DNA of 64,000 bases from Cetobacterium ceti (GTDB lineage: Bacteria > Fusobacteriota > Fusobacteriia > Fusobacteriales > Fusobacteriaceae). The notes under the pieces were generated by a model. The model saw only the letters and a program-made list of their open reading frames with translations. It was not told where the DNA came from and did not search any database. The stretch spans positions 16,856-80,855 of the forward strand of contig NZ_FUWX01000011.1 of the NCBI RefSeq assembly GCF_900167275.1. Reading direction: 5' to 3'. A program made the translations under genes and the position numbers. Positions 26,772-36,618 of this stretch are shown piece by piece (position 1 is the stretch's first letter; every line of letters starts with the position of its first letter).

Positions 26772-29700
26772 TTGAAAATAAAAAACAAAAAGTATATATT
26801 GGCAACTGTATTAATTTCTTTATTAGGAGGATGTGGATCTGGTGGAGGTGGAGGATCAACAGGAGGACCTAGTCCGAAAAATCCTAAAGTACACTCTTCA
26901 GGATCGATACCAGCACCAGTAGCTTCATCTAAACCTAAGGAAACTGAAAAAAAACCTGTGAAAAAAGAGGAAGTTTTAGTACCTGAAAAGGATGTAAAAG
27001 TGGAGATAGAACCTAAGGAAGTAATAAAAGAGGAAGTTATTCCTAAAAAAAATAATGGGAAAATGGTTGTTGAACATGAGGGACAAATTGGATTAATAGC
27101 TGAAAAAGAAAATGAAGTGGCTATAAATGAAAAAAATGGAGAGATAAAAGTTACAAAGGTATATAGTAGTGGAATGGGTGCTTTTGGAAAAAATACAAGG
27201 GCAGTTAATGAGGGAAAAATTATAGGAGATCAAAGTAAAGATAAACCAGCATTTCAAAAAGGAATGGACCTAATGACTGGAATGGGTGGAGGAAATCTTG
27301 AAAATAAGGGTAGCCTACAGGGTAAAGGTTATGATATTGTAGGAATGAATAGTGAATCAAGAGGAGAAGGATTTACTTCAATTAATAAGGGAACTATAGA
27401 ACTAAATGGATATAAATCAGAGGAAAATGCAACAGGATTACATTATGCTGATTTAGTGGGAATGAAGGGAATAAAAAGAGTAGAAAAAGATGGAATAGAT
27501 GAAAATATTAAATTACAAAATGATGGAAAAATTAAAATAGATTATAAAAATTTCCATTTGGATAATCCAAATGCTAGATCTTCAGAGAATTTAGTGGGAA
27601 TGCTTATGGAAGTTGAAAATTCAAATGATAAAAATGTAAAAAATGAAATGATAAATGGAGCTACAGGAACTATTGAAGTAAATGGAAATTATGGTACTGG
27701 AATGGAAGGTATTGGTAAAAATATCAGAATGGGAAATAATGGAAATATTAAAGTTGATGGAACATTTGCTTATGGAATGAAAGCTAATGGAGAAAATGTA
27801 ATTGGAATAAATAGTGGAACAATTGAAGAGGGTGGAAAATATGGTTCTCTTATGTGGGCTGAAAATGGTGGAACTGTAATTAATAATGGAAAATTAGAAA
27901 CAAAAAATAATAAAATGGATGGAAGCGAATTTGATAGAACTGGAATATATGCCACAGATAAGGGATATGGAAAAAATGGTAAAGATGGGGAGATTATATT
28001 AACAGGTTATTCAGATATAGGAATGAAAGCTTATGGGAAAAATAGTATTTTAGAAAATAGTGGGAAAATTATTACTAAAAGTCAAGGTAACATTGGAATG
28101 TTAGTTTCTGGAGAAGATGTTGTTGGAATAAATAATGGAACGATAAATATAGAGGGAACTTCTACTGTTGGAATGTTGGCGATAGATAAAGGATTAGCTA
28201 TAAATGAAGGAAAAATTATCATGGGAGAAGATGGAAATGATAATACTGGAATGATGGCTTTAGATGGTGGAACTATTGTAAATGGAGAAAAAGGTATAAT
28301 AGAAATAAATGGAAGAAATTCTTCTGGATTATACATAAGAGGTAAAGAGAGTAAATTATTAAATCTTGGAACAATAACTGTAAAGGGAAAAGATAATAAG
28401 GATATAAGTGAGAATATAAAAGATGGAACTATAGTACAAAAGGGACAGGTAGATATTGTAAATGGTATTTTAGAAATTGGTAAAAACGCCAAATTAGAAA
28501 TAGGAAAAAGAACAGATGGTCAAATTCCTAAAATAAGAGCAAGAAGAGGGGCACAATTAAACATTCAAGGAGAAATAGTTGGTGCACCGGAATTAATAAA
28601 TAATAAAGCTAAAACAGTTTATGAAAATGTAATAGAAGTTGAAGATGGAGGGAAAGTAGTAGGTTTAAATAGAATTACTCAGCCAGTATCACTATCTTTA
28701 CTTACAAAATCAGCTATAGTTGAAAATAAAGATGGAAATTATAATTTAGAAATATTTAAGGATAAAAATAATGTTGAAAATGTAATAGAAAATAAAGAGT
28801 ATGTAAATATTGCAAGGGAAGTTGTAGAGTATGAAGAGGATGTTTTAGATGGAGGAGAGAAGGACCAAATTCTAAAAACAATTTTAGGAAATAATGATAA
28901 AAAGAATCTTAATAAGATAATTAAGGATTTATCAGGACAGATTTATACAAATGTTCCTAGACAAATTTTTGATATTAATGAAAATTTCCTAAAAGAGGAT
29001 ACAAAACTTATAGATAATTTAGGAGAGTATGGATATAACTTTAATTTCTTTGGAGGAAAAAATTCTGTAAAGAATAAGGGAGAAATATCTGGATATAAAA
29101 AGACCTATGAGGGATTTGTGGGAAGTAAGAAAATCGGAGATAATTTATATACTACTTTAGGTTATGAAAATGGGAATATAAAATACAATGAAAAATCAAA
29201 GGGAAGTATAAAATCTATTCATACGGGATTATATAAAAAATTATCTTTAAATAAAATGGAAATTAGATTAGGAGCAAATGGAGAGTATAACTTCCATGAA
29301 ACTAGTAGAACTATTGAATCATTTAATAAAACAGGAAAAAGCAAATTTAATTCATATGCTGTTGGAATAAATGGAGAGATCAGTAGAAGATTTGGAGATA
29401 ACTTATATATTGAGCCAACAATGGGATTAAAAACAACATATGGTACTTATGAAAATATTAAGGAAAAAAATGCTGGTGCTTTAAATGTTAATATAGACAG
29501 TGAAAAATATCTATCTATATTGCCAAATGTAAATTTAAAAGTTGGAAAGAAATTTGCTTATAGTGAGATTTATACAAATATAAACTATTCATATGAGTTA
29601 GGAGATTTAAATAAGGAACAGGATATGTCTATATTTAATAATGGAATTAAATATGGAATGAAAAAGGATTCTTTAGAGAAGGATAGCCTAAATATAAATG

Positions 29701-29822
29701 GTGGAGTTAAAACTGAAATAAATAACTTTAATGTTTCTTTTGAGATTGGAAAGGAAATTGGAAAAAGAGAAAATAGTTATATGACTGTTGGATTTGGATA
29801 TAAATTTGCAAATGAAAATTAA
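26772..29822 (+). CDS. Autotransporter adhesin-like lipoprotein
   Basis: Large surface protein. The signal peptide ends in a lipobox LLGGC (Cys21), followed by a Gly/Ser tether and a Pro/Lys/Glu-rich spacer to about residue 100. The passenger (about 100-650) is made of repeats of the pattern GM...N.G.I, giving a predicted beta-helix as in fusobacterial adhesins. The C-terminal ~270 residues form the autotransporter barrel, ending MTVGFGYKFANEN rather than in a bare aromatic residue. The TTG start has GGAGGA upstream. A lipid anchor on an autotransporter is unusual. The ligand is unknown. Confidence 0.85.
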   Translation: MKIKNKKYILATVLISLLGGCGSGGGGGSTGGPSPKNPKVHSSGSIPAPVASSKPKETEKKPVKKEEVLVPEKDVKVEIEPKEVIKEEVIPKKNNGKMVVEHEGQIGLIAEKENEVAINEKNGEIKVTKVYSSGMGAFGKNTRAVNEGKIIGDQSKDKPAFQKGMDLMTGMGGGNLENKGSLQGKGYDIVGMNSESRGEGFTSINKGTIELNGYKSEENATGLHYADLVGMKGIKRVEKDGIDENIKLQNDGKIKIDYKNFHLDNPNARSSENLVGMLMEVENSNDKNVKNEMINGATGTIEVNGNYGTGMEGIGKNIRMGNNGNIKVDGTFAYGMKANGENVIGINSGTIEEGGKYGSLMWAENGGTVINNGKLETKNNKMDGSEFDRTGIYATDKGYGKNGKDGEIILTGYSDIGMKAYGKNSILENSGKIITKSQGNIGMLVSGEDVVGINNGTINIEGTSTVGMLAIDKGLAINEGKIIMGEDGNDNTGMMALDGGTIVNGEKGIIEINGRNSSGLYIRGKESKLLNLGTITVKGKDNKDISENIKDGTIVQKGQVDIVNGILEIGKNAKLEIGKRTDGQIPKIRARRGAQLNIQGEIVGAPELINNKAKTVYENVIEVEDGGKVVGLNRITQPVSLSLLTKSAIVENKDGNYNLEIFKDKNNVENVIENKEYVNIAREVVEYEEDVLDGGEKDQILKTILGNNDKKNLNKIIKDLSGQIYTNVPRQIFDINENFLKEDTKLIDNLGEYGYNFNFFGGKNSVKNKGEISGYKKTYEGFVGSKKIGDNLYTTLGYENGNIKYNEKSKGSIKSIHTGLYKKLSLNKMEIRLGANGEYNFHETSRTIESFNKTGKSKFNSYAVGINGEISRRFGDNLYIEPTMGLKTTYGTYENIKEKNAGALNVNIDSEKYLSILPNVNLKVGKKFAYSEIYTNINYSYELGDLNKEQDMSIFNNGIKYGMKKDSLEKDSLNINGGVKTEINNFNVSFEIGKEIGKRENSYMTVGFGYKFANEN

Positions 29823-29832
29823 TATAAATTAG

Positions 29833-29868
29833 GAAGGTTCAGAGTAAAATCTGAACCTTCTTTTTTTT
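29833..29868. terminator. Bidirectional terminator
   Basis: An 11-bp perfect stem, GAAGGTTCAGA and TCTGAACCTTC, is followed by nine T. It sits between the autotransporter and the convergent outer-membrane protein gene. Confidence 0.9.
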
Positions 29869-30598
29869 AAAATCTATAACCTAATTCTAGGGCTAGGAAT
29901 TGTCTTTTACCAAAGGAGTATTCTCCTACAAGGGTAAAATCATAGGGGAGAGTAAACAGTATTCCAGCAGAGGGAATAATCTCTTCTAATTCAACATTGA
30001 AATTAAAATTATAGTTCTTAATGGTTCCAGTGATGTTAGCATTGGATTCTTGATAGGTTATGGCTCCATAGGGATTTATAGTTATTTTCTCATTGACCCT
30101 ATAGGTATATCCTAAACGACTAGTATAAACTTCTGCTTTTTTACTGGCAACATCTCCCTTTAAATGGATTTCAGTATAGGTATATTGACCTAAAAGAAAA
30201 ATATTTTTATATGCTCCTCCTAATAAAATTCCTCCACCATAAAGATACCCTTCAGATTTTTTGGTAATATGTTTTTTTATGGGTACAGAAAAAGGCCCTA
30301 ATTTCATTTTAATATTTTCAATGGTTGCTTTGGCATCAATGGTTCCCCCGATACCATAAAAGCCTAAAAATGGGTAAGGAAAATAATCTAATTTTAGAAG
30401 TTTTATTTTTGCATCTACATTGATTTTACCATCATGAAATGGAAGTTTTAAAAAATTTCCATGGGTAATTTTTCCCTTTTCCCTTTGATTAACATTTAAA
30501 AGGGAAATCCCCCATTTTTTATTAGAGGGATTACCATGTGCTAAAGTGTTTAAAAATAATAAAGTAGTTAATATAAGTCCAAATTTTTTAGTAGACAT
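29867..30598 (-). CDS. Small outer-membrane beta-barrel protein
   Basis: A 243-residue protein with a signal peptide (about residues 1-22, cleavage near AHG). Alternating hydrophobic strands follow throughout, and the terminal phenylalanine of ALELGYRF is the usual barrel-assembly signal. I recognise no named family. The gene lies only 26 bp behind the last gene of the phosphorothioation-type operon, with no terminator between, so read-through transcription is possible. AAAGGGG serves as ribosome site. Confidence 0.75.
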   Translation of the reverse strand: MSTKKFGLILTTLLFLNTLAHGNPSNKKWGISLLNVNQREKGKITHGNFLKLPFHDGKINVDAKIKLLKLDYFPYPFLGFYGIGGTIDAKATIENIKMKLGPFSVPIKKHITKKSEGYLYGGGILLGGAYKNIFLLGQYTYTEIHLKGDVASKKAEVYTSRLGYTYRVNEKITINPYGAITYQESNANITGTIKNYNFNFNVELEEIIPSAGILFTLPYDFTLVGEYSFGKRQFLALELGYRF

Positions 30599-30624
30599 TT
30601 TTCCCCTTTTTTAAAGAAATACTA

Positions 30625-33600
30625 CTAAATTTTATTTAATAATTCAATTAAAATAAGTCTTTTTTCCTCTTCCTTAATGGTGATACCCATATTTTTAATA
30701 TCACTTTCAAGTTTTTTCTTTAGCAGTTCTCCCATAGGAGTCTTCTTAATAGCGGTGTTTATAGTAGTTATATTTCCATTTATGGAAAATTCTATTAACT
30801 CTCCAGATTGTTCTATAGGATTAACATTTAAAAGATTTTCTAATTTATTATTAAAATCTTCTAAATCTTTTTCTGACATCCAATTTTCAAAGGAAAAACC
30901 TTTAACCTTTTCTGTAATATCTTTTAAAAATTCATTTTCATCTATAAAGTTATAATTCTTTAACCAATTTTGAAAAGAATTATTTGTAGTATCATTTTTA
31001 TTTTTATAAAATACTAAACTATTTTCTAAAGATAAATTACCAGGAATACCCATTGTTTTTAATATGGTTTTTTCTATAGATTCTTTATATAAATTAATTT
31101 GATTAGAAATATAATTTAAATCATTTTGCAATATTTCAATTAGAATTTCAAAATTATTTTCCCTAGCTCTTTTAGGTAGTTCTTTAAGTATAAAATCATA
31201 AGAATTTTTATCTTGAAAAATAGTATTTATTAATTTTGAAAGAATTTTAGTTTCTTTTAAATAAATTCCAGTTATAAATCTAGGTAAAGAGTAAAAATAT
31301 TGTCTGAACCCATCAATAATATTTTCTGTTTTTCTAATATGTTTATTAGAAGTATAATTTTTTAATAGTTCATATAGATTATCAATAAATTTTTTTTCTT
31401 CCTCATTGATACTTATATTAATTGGAGAATATAGGTGAGGATTTTTTTCGATTTTATCAAAAAGATTTCCAGATATTTCCAATTCATTCTTATTTTCTGT
31501 AGAAATAATTGAAAGAGATTCTTTATTTTTAGCAAAAATTATACCTAAAAGGAAAGTGAAAAATCCTTTTCGTAATCCATAGGATAATTTAAAAGTACAA
31601 TAATTTAAATATAAATCTTTAAAAGTTATTTCTTCTTTTGTTATTTTATTAATAATATCATTACATAAAATTTTATAATTTTCAGGGAAAACTATTTTTT
31701 CATTTTTAATGAAATCATTTAAAATAATCCTTGCAACAGAACCAGTTGCATTAGTACTATTGAAAAAAGTCTTTTGATAAAGAGCAGGCTCTTCATTTAA
31801 TAGTTGATCAATTAAAGTAAATCTTGCTTTTTTCATAGGAACACTTAGATTGTGTTTATTTATCAATTCATAATTTAAGGGAATAAATTTAGAAAATTTA
31901 TTATTTAAATAATCTTCTGTTATATATAAAAAATCCTTAGACGAATAAATTTTATCCTTAGAAAGGATTTCAATATTTTCTTTTTTAAAATAAATATTTA
32001 ATTTGTTTTTTATTTCTTCAATAAGTTCCCTTTGATATATAAGAAGCTCATTTTTAAAAGTTTTATTCTCATATTTTTTATCTATAACTAAAAGGTTAGA
32101 AATAGCTTTTAGTTCTTTTAAATAATAAACTATATCTAAGGGTTCGTTGTTTTTATTAGTAACTAATAAAATATTTTTATTTTTTATAGATTCAATAATA
32201 GATTGATACTGGTCATTTTTAAATAAATTAGTTAGATATATTATATTTCCATCGTAAGCTTCTATATCTATAATTTTATCAAGATCAGAAATATTTTCAA
32301 TATCTAAATAATCTCTTTTTAAGAATCTAGTTATATCATTTTTTTCATTGTAGCTTAATGGATAATAGATATTTAAGGGAAGATATTCATTTAAAATTTC
32401 GCTGTAGGAATCAATTTTTAAATTTGTATCTATATAATTTCTAATGTCTTCTTCTATATTTAAATCAGTTTCTTCAACAAGTTTATAATGCTTAGAGTGT
32501 CTTTGATAACGAATAAAATTTTTACCTATTAGATTTTCTAATAAATTTTCAAATTTATCCTTAGAAATATTTAAAGCTAATTGTAAAATTTCTTCTTTAG
32601 GTTCAATTTCTTTAAATTTATTATAAATGTAAATTAAAGAAAGAGTTTTAATAAAATTTATTTCTAAAGGATTATTTGTTTTTTCTAAAAGAATTTTACT
32701 ATTTAAATATGTTTTATATTCTAAAGAATCAGAAGGTAAAAATTTAAAATTATCTTCAAAATAATCATAAAGATGATTTAAGTTTATTAAGAAATTATCA
32801 TTTATTATATTTTGTAAGGCTAAATTTTCATTAGAAGCTAAAAATGCAAAGAGAGTTCTTTCATTTTGAGCTACTTTTTGTGATAAATCTGGAAGCAAAT
32901 AAGCACTTAAATAATTTAAGGGATAAAATTTATCCATGGTATTTTCTAAATTTTCTGTTAAAAGTTTACTATTTTCTAAATTTTTAATATAAAGATTAAA
33001 TTTATTAGTTTCATTTCTTTTGAAAATATCATAAGTTGAATTTTTGAATAAAGTTTCTCCTAAAATATCAAGGGTAGTATTTTTTTCAAATGCCAAATGT
33101 TCTTTTTGGAATCTACCACTTACTTTTTCCCATTCTGAAATATTTTCTTTTTTTGATAATTTATTAGTATACTGGAAAATATCCTTATGAGTAATCAAAA
33201 GGAAATAAGTATCATTATCTAATCCATTGGAATATTCAGCAATATCTTGAACCTCTTTAACATCTATTGAAGTAATATTACTTTCAAGATAACGACCAAA
33301 TTCATCAAAAATATAGATTACACCTTTATAGTTATATTTACTTTTAACTTCTTTTTCTAAATTTTCAATTATATCCATAAGACCATTAGAAGTATCTAAG
33401 GAAATATAATTTTCTCCTGCAAAAATAATAGGATAAATTTCTTTGAAAATATTCAAACTTTGAGGATCATTATGGTCTAATTTTTTCAAAAGAGTTTCAA
33501 TAGACATTTCTCTTTTGTTTATTTCTTTTTCAAGAGAGTTATAAATTTGTGGAAAATTCTTCATCCAATTATTAATTTTATTTAAAATAGATTTATACTC

Positions 33601-34029
33601 TGTATTTAAATAAATATCTAAATTTTCTCTAGTGATTGCTTTATTAATCCCAGCTAAAATGCTTTGAGAAAAAGATTTAAATGAATCATCTGCAAAGACT
33701 AAAAGATAATCCTCTTTTTGTATTTTAGAAAGAGTTTTATTGATAGATAATTTTCTTTCAAATTTCTCCAAAAGTATATTAATAGATTTATAATCTTTTT
33801 TGCTTATTAGATTTAAAAGAACTGAAATGAAAAAAGATTTCCCAGTTCCATAAGCTCCTGATATTAAAAAAGCTCCATTTTTTTTATTTTCAAAATTCTT
33901 TAATATTTTATTTAAAATTTCTATATTTTTATGAGCAGGAATATATGAATTTATTTTGTTATCATTTAAATAATCTCTACTAATATTTATAGAATAATTT
34001 GTGTTTAAAATTGTAATGCCCTTATCCAT
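30625..34029 (-). CDS. Giant P-loop ATPase, SspC-like (copy 1)
   Basis: Predicted ATPase of the DNA-modification module. Walker A is GAYGTGKS (58-65) and Walker B is IFDEFGRYLE (240-249). The remaining ~880 residues are helical and Asn/Lys-rich, with no nuclease or methylase motif that I can see. The FDEFGRYLE block is shared exactly with the 1403-residue ATPase upstream, so the two are paralogs. It starts inside the end of the DUF4007 gene (8-bp overlap), so the pair is translationally coupled. In SspABCD systems the SspC ATPase works with the DUF4007 nickase SspB; that name is assigned here by pairing and architecture. Confidence 0.7.
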   Translation of the reverse strand: MDKGITILNTNYSINISRDYLNDNKINSYIPAHKNIEILNKILKNFENKKNGAFLISGAYGTGKSFFISVLLNLISKKDYKSINILLEKFERKLSINKTLSKIQKEDYLLVFADDSFKSFSQSILAGINKAITRENLDIYLNTEYKSILNKINNWMKNFPQIYNSLEKEINKREMSIETLLKKLDHNDPQSLNIFKEIYPIIFAGENYISLDTSNGLMDIIENLEKEVKSKYNYKGVIYIFDEFGRYLESNITSIDVKEVQDIAEYSNGLDNDTYFLLITHKDIFQYTNKLSKKENISEWEKVSGRFQKEHLAFEKNTTLDILGETLFKNSTYDIFKRNETNKFNLYIKNLENSKLLTENLENTMDKFYPLNYLSAYLLPDLSQKVAQNERTLFAFLASNENLALQNIINDNFLINLNHLYDYFEDNFKFLPSDSLEYKTYLNSKILLEKTNNPLEINFIKTLSLIYIYNKFKEIEPKEEILQLALNISKDKFENLLENLIGKNFIRYQRHSKHYKLVEETDLNIEEDIRNYIDTNLKIDSYSEILNEYLPLNIYYPLSYNEKNDITRFLKRDYLDIENISDLDKIIDIEAYDGNIIYLTNLFKNDQYQSIIESIKNKNILLVTNKNNEPLDIVYYLKELKAISNLLVIDKKYENKTFKNELLIYQRELIEEIKNKLNIYFKKENIEILSKDKIYSSKDFLYITEDYLNNKFSKFIPLNYELINKHNLSVPMKKARFTLIDQLLNEEPALYQKTFFNSTNATGSVARIILNDFIKNEKIVFPENYKILCNDIINKITKEEITFKDLYLNYCTFKLSYGLRKGFFTFLLGIIFAKNKESLSIISTENKNELEISGNLFDKIEKNPHLYSPINISINEEEKKFIDNLYELLKNYTSNKHIRKTENIIDGFRQYFYSLPRFITGIYLKETKILSKLINTIFQDKNSYDFILKELPKRARENNFEILIEILQNDLNYISNQINLYKESIEKTILKTMGIPGNLSLENSLVFYKNKNDTTNNSFQNWLKNYNFIDENEFLKDITEKVKGFSFENWMSEKDLEDFNNKLENLLNVNPIEQSGELIEFSINGNITTINTAIKKTPMGELLKKKLESDIKNMGITIKEEEKRLILIELLNKI

Positions 34030-34927
34030 TTATGATGCTCTCACTTTCTAAAATTTTATTAAGAATAAATTCTTCTGTAATTTCATTATTTTTAAAAATA
34101 ATATTTTCTAAATTAGCAGAACGATCAATTGTAATTTCTCCGCAATCTTCTAATTTTTTTATAAGTTTAATAAATTCTGTGTGATTTATTTTTATAATAT
34201 TATTAGTTAAAGAGAAAAGTTCATCTAATAAAATTTTATTGTTTTTATTGAAAAAATCTAATTTTTTATAAAGAATATATAAAAGAATATATTCAGATAT
34301 TTCTCCTGAAGAGATATTTCTAAAATAAAAATTATCATTATTTTTGCAAGTTAAATATTTTAAAGAACTAAAAGGAGAAATAATATTATCCTCAGGATCT
34401 TTATTTTCTGAAAAATCATATAAAAAAGTTTTTATAAAGATACTGACAGTATCCTTAAGAGTTTTTTCAGAAGCTTTAATAGAGTTTTCTTGAACAAAAA
34501 TTTTACATCGTTCTTCAAGGGTTTCCCTAGTGAAAATATTAGAATATTTATTTTCAAGAGCTAAGGTCCAAATAAGAGGAGATTCACTATTTTTACAAAG
34601 GCTATTACAGTGTAAAATCCATAGACTATTTGGATTTTGAAAGTATGGATCCTTTGAAAAAATTATCTTTCCACTTGGAGAAAGAGAGAGAGTTTTAGAA
34701 ATTTTATCTATATTTACAATTTCAAAAAAATCTCCCCAAAACTTAATAGATTCAACCATAGCACTACCTACTCCAAGAATATCAATAGCATCTGTTATTT
34801 TATTTCTTGAAAAAAATGAGTGGTTAACTTTCTCATTTATATTCCCTTGAAATATTTTAGAAAATATTTTATTTAGCCAATTTTCTCTTGGATAGAAAGA
34901 ACTATGCCCAGCAATTATGTATTTCAT
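34022..34927 (-). CDS. DUF4007 protein, SspB-like (copy 1)
   Basis: A 301-residue protein with the DUF4007 layout: GHSSFYPRENWLNKIF at the N-terminus, LGVGSAMVESIKFWGDF (a helix-turn-helix-like segment), then SPSGKIIF, a DPYFQNPNSLWILHC strand-helix unit, and FTRETLEERCK. SspB proteins of single-strand phosphorothioation systems are DUF4007 nickases, which is the basis for the proposed role. It begins 5 bp after the SspD-like gene and overlaps the ATPase by 8 bp. Confidence 0.72.
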   Translation of the reverse strand: MKYIIAGHSSFYPRENWLNKIFSKIFQGNINEKVNHSFFSRNKITDAIDILGVGSAMVESIKFWGDFFEIVNIDKISKTLSLSPSGKIIFSKDPYFQNPNSLWILHCNSLCKNSESPLIWTLALENKYSNIFTRETLEERCKIFVQENSIKASEKTLKDTVSIFIKTFLYDFSENKDPEDNIISPFSSLKYLTCKNNDNFYFRNISSGEISEYILLYILYKKLDFFNKNNKILLDELFSLTNNIIKINHTEFIKLIKKLEDCGEITIDRSANLENIIFKNNEITEEFILNKILESESIING

Positions 34928-34932
34928 TTTTC

Positions 34933-36591
34933 TTAACTCTCCTTTTTTATTTTAAGTGCCGAAGCAATTAAGCAACCTGAATCAAATTTATCAATACATT
35001 TTAAGCAATTAACACATTTAGTTTCATCAATAATATAAGTTTTATTACTTACATTTATAGCCCCTGTAGGACATGCAGAATTACATCCTTGGCAATATAA
35101 ACAGGAGTTAAATTTATTAAATTGTTTTTCAATTTTATTGAAAATATATTTATCTTTAGAATCGATAATAGTTACTTTAACTTCATTAGAATTTTCTCTT
35201 GTAAGAACTTTAAAAATAGGATTTTTAGTTTTATCCAAAATAAATATTTCATAAAGCCCTTTTTTCTCTAATATATTTAAGGATCCAAAGGGTTTAAATA
35301 GCTGAAAAAAATCATTATTTATATTTTTATTTAAAATATAATTTTTAGAATTTTTTTCATTGATACATTCTTTTCCTTCTAAGATATTAGTGTAACTTTT
35401 TTCTAACCCACTTCCACCTTGTCTAGCTTTCCATTTTCCATCTTTAACATAATCTTCATAGTCTTCTTTTCCGATTCTTTTAGCAAAATCAATTAAAAAA
35501 GAGTACCATTTATCATATTCCTTTGAATTGTATATAGATGAAAGAAATTGAGACCAATTTCCATTATGAGGACAAACCCAACAACCAACTCTAGCAAATC
35601 CTTGTCTATAGGATTGGTTAAAGGATAAATTTTCTGTAAAAATATATAACCAAATATCAATATCTAACCAATCGATTACAGGACAAGCAACTTTTTGTTT
35701 TAATATTTTAGGACTTTGCCCAACTTTAGAGTATTTAGATCTAGAAGCAGATTCTAGTCGTCTAACTCCAAGAAATGTTAAAATATTTTCATCAAAGTTT
35801 GCTAGAGTAGTACCCATAGGTCCTGTTTTAAAAATAGAGCAACACCAACTTTTTACTCTACTTGGAGGACCAATCTCATCACACATTTGAAAGAAATTAT
35901 TTTCTTCGTTTCTCTCTTCAAAAAAAGGTGTAAAAGGATTTTCTTCCTTAAACATTTCAACATATTCATAGGATTTTGGTAGTTCTAAAGTAGTATCTCC
36001 ATAAATATGTAAAATACTTGGATTATTTAGGGCTTTTCTAACTAAATGAGAAACAACAGTAGAATCTTTCCCACCAGAAAAAGATACAAGGGTTAATCTA
36101 TCTTTATATTTATGAGCAACTTCATTTATAAAATTGTATGCCCCTATAAATTCCCCATCCTCATCTTTTCCTTCACATTTAAGGAGATAATCATATCTGT
36201 CTCTATTACATGAAATAAATTTGTCTATAAGAGACTTCTCCAAGAAAAGAAGCTCTTTTGTAGGAGTAAATGAAAATATTTTATTTCTAAAAGCTTCAAT
36301 ATTTTCAATTTCTCGTCCTCTTTTAGTAGGATTAATAGAAGAAAGGTTGCCATCTATAATATATTTATTGTGTTTGGTTGCCCAAACAGATTTACTTAAA
36401 AGAGATTCATCAAATTTGTCAGGAAAAAGATTTAATAAAAGCCATTTTTCCTCTAAAAAAACAGGTCTAAAATCTCGGCTAATCTCTTTTAAATTATTTT
36501 GTTTTATATAAAGATCATCTTTAATTTCATCTAAAATTAAGGGAATGTTATGGAAACTATCCCAAAATATTTTAATATTTTCACTTGTCAT
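34933..36591 (-). CDS. DndC/SspD-like PAPS-reductase-family protein with ferredoxin tail
   Basis: Candidate enzyme that activates DNA for sulfur insertion. The ATP-pyrophosphatase loop SGGKDS is at residues 172-177. Cysteines Cys250, Cys251, Cys337 and Cys340 (SWCCSIFK and GCWVCPHNG) resemble the iron-sulfur ligands of DndC. The C-terminal 60 residues are a two-cluster ferredoxin: cysteines 497, 500, 503, 507 and 526, 529, 532, 540. The last spacing is longer than usual. The tail suggests built-in electron delivery. Sulfur would come from the cysteine desulfurase that heads the operon. An ordinary PAPS reductase is unlikely given the neighbours. Confidence 0.82.
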   Translation of the reverse strand: MTSENIKIFWDSFHNIPLILDEIKDDLYIKQNNLKEISRDFRPVFLEEKWLLLNLFPDKFDESLLSKSVWATKHNKYIIDGNLSSINPTKRGREIENIEAFRNKIFSFTPTKELLFLEKSLIDKFISCNRDRYDYLLKCEGKDEDGEFIGAYNFINEVAHKYKDRLTLVSFSGGKDSTVVSHLVRKALNNPSILHIYGDTTLELPKSYEYVEMFKEENPFTPFFEERNEENNFFQMCDEIGPPSRVKSWCCSIFKTGPMGTTLANFDENILTFLGVRRLESASRSKYSKVGQSPKILKQKVACPVIDWLDIDIWLYIFTENLSFNQSYRQGFARVGCWVCPHNGNWSQFLSSIYNSKEYDKWYSFLIDFAKRIGKEDYEDYVKDGKWKARQGGSGLEKSYTNILEGKECINEKNSKNYILNKNINNDFFQLFKPFGSLNILEKKGLYEIFILDKTKNPIFKVLTRENSNEVKVTIIDSKDKYIFNKIEKQFNKFNSCLYCQGCNSACPTGAINVSNKTYIIDETKCVNCLKCIDKFDSGCLIASALKIKKES

Positions 36592-36618
36592 TTGCCACTC
36601 CTAAGATTCAGTTCCACA

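Noticed and set aside
34933-36591. Ordinary sulfate-assimilation PAPS reductase
   Set aside because: The extra cysteines, the ferredoxin tail, and the defence-type neighbours do not fit; no other sulfate genes are near.
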